Source of the DNA: Fistularia commersonii
Taxonomy: Eukaryota; Chordata; Actinopteri; Syngnathiformes; Fistulariidae
Direction of reading: 5' to 3'
NCBI GenBank assembly: GCA_037954325.1
Contig: JBBMNZ010000004.1
Coordinates: 464,863 to 528,862 of the forward strand
DNA length: 64,000 nt
Under the pieces are notes generated by a model. It was not told the origin of the DNA, ran no database searches, and saw only the letters and a list, made by a program, of their open reading frames with translations. This document shows, piece by piece, positions 1 through 8,672 of the stretch. How positions within the stretch are numbered: the stretch's first letter is position 1; each line of letters starts with the position of its first letter. The translations under genes and the position numbers were made by a program.

Positions 1-501
1 CAGACCACATGGCCTCACCTCTGCGTTCTCAACGCCAGTTACTGGGCATCCAGGAATGAGTGCGACACAGAACATACTTCAAGACAAATTTTGGTGGCCA
101 GGAATGTCGAGAGACCTCCGAAGATTTGTCAGACAATGCCCCGATTGTGCCATGGCGAAAACCCCGCGTCACCTACCAGCAGGGAAACTGGAACCCCTAC
201 CAATCCCAAATAGACCCTGGTCCCATCTCGGTATTGATTATGCCACTGACCCCCCCCCCCCTCCAAAGGATACAAGAGTATCCTAGTGGTCGTAGATCGA
301 TTCTCTAAGGCATGCAAGTTGATCCCTATGAGGGGAGTCCATACAGCATCAGAGACTGCAGAAGCCCTCTTCAACCAGGTCTTCCGGAACTTTGGACTGC
401 CGGAGGACATAGTCTCGGACCGAGGGCCACAGTTCGTATCCAGGTTTTGGCAAGCGTTCCTTCGCCTACTGGGGGTGACCGTGAGCTTGTCGTCTGGGTA
501 C
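1..501 (+). pseudogene. Ty3/gypsy integrase fragment, frameshifted and truncated
   Basis: The stretch reads as integrase of a Ty3/gypsy LTR retrotransposon, the enzyme that inserts element cDNA into chromosomes. Bases 56-286 carry the end of the zinc-binding domain (the WWPGM block, then CPDC) and the start of the catalytic core (PWSHLGIDY). A run of C at about 250-261 is where the frame changes. The core resumes at 286-501 with VDRFSKA and SDRGPQF, which holds the second catalytic Asp. The reading stops abruptly after SLSSGY, just where the family normally has an HPQ motif, because retroviral LTR sequence begins at 502. Homology to the family is clear. The copy is dead: frameshifted, interrupted, and with no glutamate of the DDE triad. 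Confidence 0.85.
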
Positions 502-1071
502 TGTCCGTTTTTGTGGCTCCTGCCACGGGACCGGACTTTGTTGTCCCGGTGTGTCCAGATTATCATTCAGGGAAAAACGTCACAACTGCCAGGAACTAAT
601 CAAGCAAGAATGGTTTATTCAAAGTCAGGAAAATTCACTTACGAGATATCCCGGGCCAGAATGAATGTCACCCCGCGAGGATCGTTCGGCTCCTCTAGAC
701 ACCCGCTGAGACGCGTCCAGTCAAATGTGTAGATGAAGAAGTTCTGGCCCCGATCAAAAGGATCAGGCTCATTTTATACCTTTTGGCCAAAAGGGTCGGA
801 GGAAGTCCTGACAATGACTTCCCTGACCCCCCCCCGGTTTTACGCTCTCTAGGAGTGCGGGCATCTGGGGTGCGGGGCCTCGTAAAACTGCGCATCGATC
901 AAAGTCGCTGGTCGGAGGAAGTCCTGATAAACTTCCTCCGACCCCTGGTTTACGCTCTCTTGGAATGTGAGCACCAGGGTTAAGTAAAACTTCCCCTGAC
1001 CCCCTGGCTCTGGTCGATTATCCCCGGGGGTGTCATTGGAACAGCAGGGTAGTGCATTCCTTCACGTTACA
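502..1071 (-). repeat. Endogenous retrovirus LTR (probably the 3' LTR)
   Basis: Read on the minus strand, this block starts TGTAAC and ends GGACA, the TG...CA ends of an LTR. It holds a TATAAAA box at 778-772 and a polyadenylation signal AATAAA at 619-614, about 155 nt apart, which fits a promoter/R arrangement. Two imperfect direct repeats at about 795-870 and 913-981 (both beginning gtcggaggaagtcctga) lie upstream of the TATA box and look like U3 enhancer repeats. The gypsy integrase is cut exactly at 502. It is placed correctly to be the 3' LTR of the minus-strand retrovirus that follows. The outer boundary could lie farther right (1092 or about 1294), because TGTAAC recurs and purine tracts occur there. 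Confidence 0.6.
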
Positions 1072-1783
1072 TGATGGGGTCTCGCAGTTACATTTTAACA
1101 GTCTTTGCAATTGATAGTGGAATAATGGTGTAAAATTCGATACTCTATAATTTGACGTAGGGGATTTTGCAAGTCCCTCTCTTGACGTGAGCGTCCTCAC
1201 GTCACACAAGGACTACAATCAAAATAAGTAAACACAATGAATGTATGTAAACACAATGTATTATAATCATAACGGAATATTCGAACAGTCCCTCTCTTGG
1301 TGTGACTTTTTCACACCACAACTCCTCTACTTGGTTAGTCTTTCGTTTGGGTCTCACCAGTACTTTTTCTGTTGAGAGAGTCGGAACGGAGGTCTGGATG
1401 TCGTGGGGGTGGTCTGACTCATTCAGAGGTGGTTTGCTGTAGTTCTAGCCACAGTGTGGGGACTGCTATAAATATAGTTGCTGCCATAAGAGAACATAGG
1501 GTTCCCCGGAACCCACACATACCCGGCTGTGCAAAAGGATGCCAGGGTGCAGACTTCATCTCCATTCTAGTGTTCTTAATTGAGTGATTGTTTTAGCTTG
1601 CGATCTTTCTGTATGTTTGGTCCTCTGTCGGGTGCCTTCTTCGTGTTGTGCATCAGGATCGTGTTGCGGTGAGTGCAGAGGTGCACACGTGCCTCACCGA
1701 CTTTTTCTAAAAGTGTTTTTCTTCAGACAGCCGGAGGTGTGTCTCCGACCGCCCCTTTTGACTCTTATTCTTCGTCTTCGCTT
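1072..1783 (-). pseudogene. Retroviral pol-LTR interval with possible env start remnant
   Basis: Between the integrase end and the LTR, the minus strand has a short open stretch from about 1584 to 1360. It begins with Met and contains a hydrophobic segment like an envelope signal peptide, then runs into stops. No complete envelope is present. The interval also has two perfect-arm hairpins, about 1183-1205 and 1298-1320. Each is followed on the minus strand by the purine tract AAGAGAGGGA, which resembles a polypurine tract. The env reading is an inference from position (downstream of pol) and hydrophobicity only. Confidence 0.35.
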
Positions 1784-2420
1784 TCACTGGAGGTCCAGTC
1801 TTCTGCCGATGTTCCGAGGAGGGGGAACTGCCTCGGCGCAGTGGTTGAGGTGGAACCACGTCTTATGGCCCTCTACCTGTAGGCTGTGCGATGTTCGCCG
1901 TTGCACTCTGAGGGGGCCGTTCCACCTTGGCGTCCACCAGCTGCTCTTGAACCTCTTCACATACACCCAGTCGAGAGCCTCGTCGTCTCGGTCCGGTTTT
2001 TCTTTGTCTGGTCCAGGCCTGCGAGAAGACAGAAACGCTATAGAATCTGTTAGTGCAGCCCAATATGCGTCCGATAACACCGGAAGTGGTCCTGACATTG
2101 TTGGGACCCCCACCTGCAGGATGTTGATACCCTCTTCCGGTATGAAGTTGATGCGGCGTGTACCTGCATCGATCATTCTGGGGTGTGTTTCTGATATCAT
2201 GTAGTGCAATGGGTAATGCTTCCAGCCATGTCAATTTGTCTTTAGAATCTGCTATTATTTTTGCCAATTTCATTTTTAGAACTCCTTTGGCTCTTTCTAC
2301 CAGTCCCTAACTTTGGGGGTGGTACTCTGAGCCATGCTTGTGTCTGATACCAAAATGCGATTGTGGCACACCTAACCTTGGATGACCACATTTATTGGGT
2401 GATTTATGTCAGTTCGAATA
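1784..2420 (-). pseudogene. Retroviral integrase, C-terminal half, with in-frame stop
   Basis: This is the downstream half of the endogenous retrovirus integrase. On the minus strand the HPQS motif lies near 2310, is followed by an in-frame TAG, and then by the VER motif holding the catalytic Glu. The frame continues through 2273-1784 with the TWLEALPIAL helix and ends in an SH3-like C-terminal region rich in W, R and P (WNGPLRVQ, PSLQVEG-type residues). A second frame (2209-1784) carries the end, so there is a frameshift near 2200. The N-terminal half lies at 2790-3247, separated by an inserted element. Confidence 0.8.
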
Positions 2421-2772
2421 TGTTACCCTGTAAGAGTGGGGGAGCGGAACTTTCGTCTCTCTCTCGCTACACCGGGAGCAATAAAAGGTGGGCACTTCCG
2501 CTGTCTCCTTAGATGTGATGCGAGAGAGAAACAATCATACGCTTCTTGACTTCCGCTCTTCCACCTGCTTAACACAGGTTAGTAAATCCCCCATTGAAAC
2601 TGGAGTTTTTGTTGTATTTCGTCAAGTATTGTTTCCGTGAGCTTTGTATGGATATTTGATGCTGTCTGATTTTGTAAATTTGTGTTGGTAAATAAAAAGA
2701 GATGTGATGCGAGAGAGAAACAATCATATGCTTCTTGACTTCCGCTCTTCCACCTGCTTAACACAGGTAACA
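2421..2772. mobile_element. Small insertion inside integrase, LTR-like (solo LTR candidate)
   Basis: A block of about 350 bp interrupts the integrase frame. It begins TGTTACCCTG and ends CAGGTAACA, so its tips are inverted repeats of the TG...CA type. It contains AATAAA near 2480 and again near 2692. A 69-bp segment occurs twice with one or two differences, at 2513-2581 and 2701-2769, 188 bp apart. No obvious target-site duplication is visible, so the solo-LTR reading is tentative. It could also be a short non-autonomous element with an internal duplication. Confidence 0.4.
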
Positions 2773-2789
2773 TTTTTGCTACTATGGTC

Positions 2790-3247
2790 TTCACACGTGA
2801 GACCCGTAACACGTTTCTACATGTTTCAAATGTTAATTCTTGAAATGTCCCCCACTGTCAGACCGTATTTCTGCAGGGAACACGTGGTACGGCACGTAGT
2901 GTTGGATCAATTCTTTAATCACGCAGCTTGCATCTTCCTTCTTGGCGGGGAATGCTTCTACCCACCCCGAGAAGGCGTCCACCATTACTAGCATATATCG
3001 ATATCCGCATGTTCTTTTGTCCATTCCCATATCGGTGTAGTCGATCACAATCGTGTGACCAGGAGCATTCGGTAGTGGGAACAGACTTTTCTTTGTCCTT
3101 AGTCCTGGTTTGGGATTGTGTTGGCCACATACTGTACAACCATCCAATGTTTCCTTTACCTTTTGTTTGAGATACGGCAACCACCAACCCCTGAGCCGCC
3201 TTATTGTTTCTTTCAGGCACACATGAGTTGGGCCGTGCGCTTCTCAA
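2790..3247 (-). pseudogene. Retroviral integrase, zinc-binding and catalytic N half
   Basis: Minus-strand reading 3222-2833 gives the HHCC-type zinc-binding end (WWLPYL, then CTVCGQ) and the catalytic core with the first Asp in IDYTDM and the second in RSDSGGHF. A stop follows directly after GGHFKN, then a few more family-like residues before the inserted element at 2772. A parallel frame (3247-2915) shows the locus is also shifted. The order after RNase H and before the C-terminal half fits a gag-pro-pol retrovirus. The gene is inactive. Confidence 0.85.
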
Positions 3248-3881
3248 ATTGCCCCATGTGCGGCTTCCAAAGGGAGCACCATTTGTCCCGTCGGTGTCTT
3301 CCAGAACCCTTCGTCGTTCTTTTTTGCTCCGTCCAGATCAACTTTTCCATTGGGGTGCCCAGTTCTTGCAGCTGCTTTAGTTGGTCAGGGTTCATGCTTG
3401 TCCAAGAGCTTTGTTCCATTTCCTCTTGGGAGACTTCCTGCTCTGTCTTGTGTAGCGGTAGCTCACCGTCTGCTGAAAATCCTGCAACTAATTTTGCTTA
3501 TCTGTCTGCTTGTTCGTTCCCTTGTGAATCTTCATCCAGGCCCCCGGTTTGTGCCGTTACCTTTCTGATTGCCAGTTCATCTGGTTCCAGGATTGCTTGT
3601 GCCGGTTGTATCACCAGGTCTCTGTGCTTACATGGTGTTCCTGCTGATGTAGTCCATCCAGACCTGGACATTCTTGCCAATTCTGTATGGCATCAACCAT
3701 ATACATATTGGGAGTCTGTGCAGATCTCTCCTCTCTGACCTTTGAGCTCTAAGAGTGCTTCCACCACGGCCTGTAGCTCAGCTCTCTGGGCTGAAAGTTT
3801 TTTATTCTCTTCCAGCATCTTTGCTTTAACCACCAGCCATGCTCCTTCTTTTTTCTCCACAATTGTGTATCCTGCTCTCAA
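3248..3881 (-). pseudogene. Retroviral RNase H domain, frameshifted
   Basis: RNase H removes the RNA strand of the RNA/DNA hybrid during reverse transcription. The minus strand at 3881-3693 shows the middle of the fold, with the active-site Glu in SAQRAELQA and the Asp in the TDSQYV motif. Bases 3680-3498 hold the end of the domain with the family's GN-QAD tail. At least two frame changes split it, around 3690 and 3490. Bases 3490-3248 bridge to the integrase and carry no intact frame. Position between RT and integrase confirms the assignment. Confidence 0.8.
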
Positions 3882-4626
3882 TTCATATGAGCCATATGTT
3901 GCGCGGTGGCAACAGCCATCGATGTACAGTACTCTTTTACCGTCTTATAGCGAGTCAGCTCGGAGGTCGGTTCGGAACATTGATCTTGCCGCACAAATGG
4001 GGCACATTGGTGCAATGGAAACGGCGAGATCTCATCTGCCAGCAGAACGTCAGGTGTTTGGAATGAGATGTTTGGCTTTAGTAATATTTTGCTAAGTCGC
4101 CTTTTCCTTAACGCTGACATGGAGAAGGCTGTGGACTCCAGGAACGCTCGCACCCCATGCGTTGTATACACTATTAATGGGTGATGCATTGTTATGTATT
4201 CAGTTTTTCCAACTGCTTTAGCGATACCTGCAGCTGCTCTTGTGCAGGCAGGCTGTGACATTTCGGTGAAATCCAATTTTGAGCTGTAGTACATCAACAC
4301 TTCTCTTTGATCCTTTGCCTGTCCACTCACTCTCTGCTGAAAAAAACAGCGTTGATAACGCCCTCATTTTCAGCCACTTCCAGATAAGAAGGTTTAGAGT
4401 AATCTGGCACAGCAAGGGTGATTGCTTGGCTAATCAGGCCTTTGACCTTGATGAAATGCACCTCCATTTGTGGAGTCCATTCAAGAGGAGCTGAGAGGTT
4501 GGAGTATCCTGCTTCGGCCATCATTTGTCTCATGGGAGCCGTCTGCTCCATGAAATTAGGGATGTGGTGCCTATGATAGTTCAAGAGTCCGAGAAAAACC
4601 AGCATATCACGTACAGTCTCTGGCCT
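3878..4626 (-). pseudogene. Retroviral RT thumb and connection region, broken
   Basis: Minus-strand frames at 4605-4327 and 4330-3878 continue the reverse transcriptase. The first has the thumb motif FLGLLNYHRHHIPNF, typical of retroviral RTs just after the palm. The second is the connection segment before RNase H (YYSSKLDF, then TEYITMHHPLIVYT). A frame change at about 4330 and a stop near 4626 separate it from the palm. Nothing here is functional alone. Confidence 0.8.
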
Positions 4627-5886
4627 AGCTTATTGCAGGATTGAGGTCATTTGGGTTGTCGTAAGGGATAGGCCTGCTGGGGAAAGTAGTCGTCCGAGGA
4701 GCACCACTGATTGATGCACACATTGAAGTTTCTTTCTAGATACCTTGTAGCCACGGGCCACTAGGTGCAGTAGGACATTCTTGGTGGCTTCCAGACATGA
4801 CTGTCGATTCGCACCTGCAATTAGGATGTCATCCACATATTGCATGACCTCAACGTCGTTAGGGAGTTGTACGTCATTCAATGAAGCACGTAGGCAGCGA
4901 TTGAATATACCTGGAGAATTAGCCAAGCCCTGAGGGAGACGAGTGTATGTATACTTATTTTTGTAATACGTAAAAGCGAGTTGATCTCGGCTGTTCTCAT
5001 GCAGCGGGACACAGAAAAAGGCATTGGATAAATCGAGATCCGTGAACCATGTTTGGGCTGGCGTTATTGTGCCAAGAATAACCAGTGGATTAGGAACGGC
5101 CTCTAAAGCCGTCATACACTGGGCATTGACTTCTCTCAAGTCGTGTACCATTCGCCAGGTTCCATCGGGTTTTCTAACTGGCAGCAATGGGGTGTTTGAT
5201 GCCGAATTTGAGGGAACCAACACACCAGCTTCTATTAAACCGGCTATGGTGTCACAGATTCCTTCTGCTGCATCCGGTTTAAGCGGATACTGCGGCTTAT
5301 AAATTATTTCTTGTTTAAATGCAAGCTCGACAGGTGGGGTGTTAATCAACCCTACATCACAACTGCCCTTAGACCATATATGGTCAGGGATCTGTGATAG
5401 CATGGCTTCGGCAGCGGGGTGATTAGTTCTCTCCCTGCCATGGTATTTTTCTAGATCCATGTCTTGTGGTGTGGCATTATTAGTGGTGTCAGACATGATT
5501 CGATAATATTCTGTCGATGGAGAATAGACAACGCTTGGCAACTGGGTGGGTACCCAGTCGGTTAGCAATGACGCTTGTTTTGTCATTGGTCCTAAATTTT
5601 TTGCCTCACCTTTGATGTTTTGTAAGAGTGAGCAGTGTGGGATAGCTGTGTCAGACATGCGATACCATTCCATTTGTTTAGGTGTCAGTTTAACAATTGC
5701 CGCTACTCCCGGCTCTCCCACGATGATGTCTCCCATATGCAACACGGACGGAATTTGGTCAGCAGCTGCAGCCCATCGCTCCGCATAGGTCTCGTCGTCT
5801 TCTCTGGTGTAGTACATTGGGACATGGGGGGGTTCGGCGTTGGGCCATATGTGCCCTTGTCCATGATCCATGGTTTCCAGCAATAA
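4627..5886 (-). pseudogene. Retroviral reverse transcriptase, longest pol frame
   Basis: This open stretch of about 417 codons is the polymerase core of a fish endogenous retrovirus. It shows the fingers (VRKPDGTWRMVHDLREVN), the first catalytic Asp region (WFTDLDLSNAFF), the LPQGLANSP block and the YVDD active site, all in order. The first part is a linker after protease. The apparent start at 5883 is not an initiation codon; the frame is entered from the protease frame by a shift near 5885. YVDD rather than YMDD or YLDD, with the gag-pro-pol order, marks a retrovirus rather than a gypsy element. The relation to a particular retroviral genus cannot be fixed by eye. Confidence 0.9.
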
Positions 5887-6383
5887 GAGGTAGTAAGAAG
5901 CCCTGATTGTTCTGCTGTATCTGGAGTTAGTAGCATCCAGTAGATGTGTGCCGGTGTTACTTCTTCCTGCGTCTGGGGGCTGTCCGTCACCATGAGCAGC
6001 ACATCCTCAGTCGGGACTGTCGATGCCACTATAGTCCCATCTGGAAACATTACTCTGACATCGTCTGGTGTACAGAAGATAGACGCACTCAACTTCTGCA
6101 GAGGGTCCCTGCCACAAAGTGGCCGGGGACATGCGTCGTTTACAAGAAAAGAGTGACGTAGAGTTTGTGTAGCACAAGATACCATAGCCAAGCGCGAGAG
6201 GGGCAGTCTTGATTTAGTCCCTGAGACCCCCACCACGGTCATGAAGACAGACGATGGTTCTAGAGCCAGCGCAGTAGGCAAAGTTGAAACAGTTGCTCCT
6301 GTGTCCACCAACGCCTGCACTGTCTTGTTGTTCACCGTGAGTTTGAGCTGTGAGTTTGGGGGCGGGGCACCCCTATTGATCAT
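5886..6383 (-). pseudogene. Retroviral aspartic protease
   Basis: Retroviral protease cleaves Gag and Gag-Pol. The minus-strand frame from 6383 has the active-site DTGA motif about 30 residues in, followed by a short beta-rich domain of normal retropepsin size. Its ATG overlaps the TGA that ends the nucleocapsid frame (ATGA arrangement), so the two genes are in different frames, as expected for frameshift-coupled gag and pro. The frame runs on to 5703 but the pol-like reading moves to another frame near 5885, a probable inactivating indel. Confidence 0.85.
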
Positions 6384-6985
6384 TTGATGGGTGTCGCTGC
6401 GATGCCAGGGTCAGTCATCGGGGCTTCGTGCACCGTGGGGCCCGCATACTCTTGAGGATGTGGGTTCTGCCGATTAGAATGCCATATCCAAGGCGGGGGT
6501 TGACCGCTCCACTGCTGGGGCGGTAGTGATTGTTGTTGCAAGTTCGGGCAGAATCGCCAGAGATGTCCCATCACTCCACAACCATAACATGGACCCATGA
6601 TATTAGGCCCTCCCCTTTGGGGGCCCTGTTGCATTACGAGTCCCTTCCCTCTCCAAGGGAAGCGAGGTCTGTTATATGCGGAACGACTGGGCGCATCTTG
6701 CTGGTAAAAATTGATTCGGGGGGTCATCTCAGGTGACATGTGGTGGGGGGAGCCGGAGGCAGAGTACTCTTCTTAGCTTCTGAAGCTTTACTTTGTGCTT
6801 CCTTCAATTGTAGTTGCATCAACATATTTTGTATTGTTTTGAGTTTTCTCTGCATGTCTGTCAACAGCATGGGCCACCTTCAGAGAGAACTCCGTCCATT
6901 CGCATCCCATCAACAGGGGCTCATCCCTTGGGGTATTTGATATATTATCTGGCAAACCATTCAGCACCGCTGAATATTATAACAT
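6380..6985 (-). pseudogene. Retroviral gag C-terminal part with nucleocapsid zinc knuckle
   Basis: Bases 6739-6380 encode a proline- and glutamine-rich nucleocapsid with one CCHC zinc knuckle (C-x2-C-x4-H-x4-C, in CYGCGVMGHLWRFC), which binds genomic RNA. Upstream on the minus strand the Gag reading can be followed to about 6985 (through NGLPDN and WTEF blocks), with two stops at about 6770-6790. The matrix and most of capsid are missing, and no 5' LTR or primer-binding site is seen to the right, so the provirus is 5'-truncated. Confidence 0.8.
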
Positions 6986-7173
6986 TTTCACTTCGTACCA
7001 AAAAAGATTTTACTCAGTGACATAGCAGTTTTCGACCACATCTCTATATTTTTTGAGCCTTTGGCTGGATATCACTGATTTTGACATATATTGTGCAGAA
7101 TCATGTCCCCTTCAACATATTTCAGCATCAGACACCAGCTTGAAAGAATTCATAAGTTATTTACACTGTGTAG
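6986..7173. other. Unassigned A/T-rich spacer
   Basis: No coding or repeat family is recognised. It separates the truncated retrovirus from the conserved V 3' flank. In the other four V copies this position is occupied by hAT-flanking sequence, so it marks the left edge of the duplicated V block. Confidence 0.4.
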
Positions 7174-7730
7174 TGCCACCTTTTGTCACCAGTAGAATAA
7201 ATGGTGTTCAGTCACCTCAGTAAAGAGGAACCCTTTGGGCAGATCTGCGTCATAGGACATCAGTGCCGGATGACTTTCGATGGCCTTTCTGCTCCACCTG
7301 CTTTAAGGGACTTCTCATAAACATCTTCCAGCTATCTCTTCTTCTGATGACACACTGCCTGACCAGAGAGTATTCTGAAGATCACTGTGTTTCTGATGGT
7401 AACAAACCCTTTCTGCTAGATGAACTCTCTCTTTCTTATCCTCCTTCAGGCCTAGTTCTCCTCTTCTTTCTGCTCAATAGCCTCCATCTTTGAGACATTG
7501 AGCGTCTTTATTGGACTTTAGTTGATGGGAGCTCTCTGATGTTGGATTGCTGACAAAAGGATATTTGTGGATGAATGTAATGAAATCATTTCATGAGGGA
7601 GTCTTGTTTTACAAAGAATGACAGATGTCACACAACTTGTGGTGAGCAGAGACCCGACACTGGTCTTCAGTGAAGTGTGTCAGTCTCTGCAGCAGCAGAC
7701 ACTTCACTTTCACTTCAGTCTGACTGAGGG
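7174..7730 (-). repeat. Conserved V-segment 3' flank, copy 1
   Basis: About 560 bp directly downstream of V1 (minus sense). The same sequence follows V2 (15134), V3 (32297), V4 (40221) and V5 (56607) with only small indels. No coding frame is supported. It belongs to the amplified V block. Confidence 0.8.
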
Positions 7731-7758
7731 GGTTTTTGTACGACACTTTTTCACTGTG
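7731..7758 (-). other. V1 recombination signal sequence, 12-bp spacer
   Basis: On the minus strand the order is CACAGTG (7758-7752), a 12-bp spacer (7751-7740), and ACAAAAACC (7739-7731). The heptamer is perfect and the nonamer differs from consensus only at the last base. It pairs under the 12/23 rule with the 23-bp signals of the J segments. Confidence 0.95.
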
Positions 7759-8241
7759 TGAACGTATACTTGCTGTTGATGTAATGGAAACTCTGACAGT
7801 AATAAACTGCTACATCTTCAGTCTGGACTCCTCTGATGGTCAGAGTGAAGTCAGAGTTTGATCCACTGCCTGAAAAACGATCTGGAATTCCTGATGCTCG
7901 ATGTGTAGCAAGGTAAATGAGAAGTTTAGGAACTTGTCCTTCTTTCTGTTGGTACCAGGCTAATCCCGGACCATCGCTATCAGAGTACACATTCTGACTG
8001 GTCCTACAGGAGATGGAGACGGGGTCTCCTGGAGCAGAGCTCTTTGCTGCAGGCTGAGTCACCGTGAACTGACCTCTGGACTCTGAGGATACAGACACAC
8101 AAAGTGAAAGAGACTCCACGGCTTTGCGGGCTTCATCTCACACATAGTGATGTTGAGAGAGGAGAGGAGGTGGACTCTCTGGACTTTACCTGTGAAGCAG
8201 CAGCAGAGGAGAGTCCAGATGAGGACGGAGACCCGCGTCAT
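7759..8241 (-). CDS. Immunoglobulin light-chain V segment V1 (kappa-like)
   Basis: This is a germline V segment for an Ig light chain, expressed only after joining to J. The leader exon (8241-8190) starts at the second in-frame ATG and encodes a hydrophobic signal peptide, MTRVSVLIWTLLCCCFT. The intron is 8189-8083 (GT...AG), phase 1. The V exon (8082-7759) has the disulfide pair Cys in SISCRTSQ and YYCQS, the core Trp in LAWYQQKEG, and FR3 RFSGSGSNSDFTLTI. CDR1 is of the long type (16 residues between Cys and Trp); CDR2 is LATHRAS. An upstream in-frame ATG (8286) would precede the TATA-proximal start and is probably not used. Frames, splice sites and signal are intact, so it appears functional. 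Confidence 0.94.
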
Positions 8242-8307
8242 GTTTGTGATGAGGAGGATTTGTGATGAAGGACGGCTGTCAGTCATCCAGGGTCCAAGTG
8301 TCAGGAC

Positions 8308-8353
8308 TATAAAGAGTCCCAGAGCACTGGAGCATGGAGCTGCTGATGCAAAG
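8308..8353 (-). promoter_or_regulatory. V1 promoter: octamer and TATA box
   Basis: On the minus strand, CTTTGCAT (8353-8346) matches the light-chain octamer ATTTGCAT in 7 of 8 bases. A TATA-like TTTATA follows at 8313-8308, about 67 bp before the ATG. The octamer binds Oct factors in B cells. The arrangement is conserved at all five V segments. Confidence 0.75.
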
Positions 8354-8672
8354 TGTCTCTATGGAAATCAACGCCTGACTCCAGCCAGCACTTTCAGGGA
8401 GGTCTCATCCATGCAGATGGTTGGTTTTTTCACCGTTTCTTGATCAAATCTCAACCAGAATATAAAGGGTCATTTTTTTTTTAATTTGAACATTTATTAG
8501 AACAGGTTCCTTAACAGAGTCACACACATTCTTACAAAACCTCATAACAAGATACACATTATACTATATTCTTTATAGGTCACTTATTTCCTCACTAGTG
8601 TGCGAAAAAAAACAAAATAATAATAAAAAAAAAAAACAAAACATCTAGCTCAGTCAAATAGAGATAATATCT

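Larger units (their letters stand above)
502..6985 (-). mobile_element. Endogenous retrovirus, 5'-truncated
   Basis: Minus-strand order gag-pro-pol-(env remnant)-LTR shows one provirus of about 6.5 kb inserted into an older Ty3/gypsy copy. It has at least six frame lesions plus a nested insertion at 2421-2772. It is an old, immobile fossil. Its right end is lost; sequence from 6986 to 7173 is unrelated. Confidence 0.8.

Noticed and set aside
783..983. 66-codon plus-strand frame
   Set aside because: Lies in the LTR U3 direct repeats.
1584..2204. 206-codon plus-strand frame
   Set aside because: Antisense to the retroviral integrase C-terminus.
8147..8443. Conserved plus-strand open frame of about 98 codons, repeated at each V (16115, 33280, 41212, 57597)
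   Set aside because: It is antisense to the V leader exon, intron and promoter. Conservation comes from the duplicated V block, and it has no protein motif.
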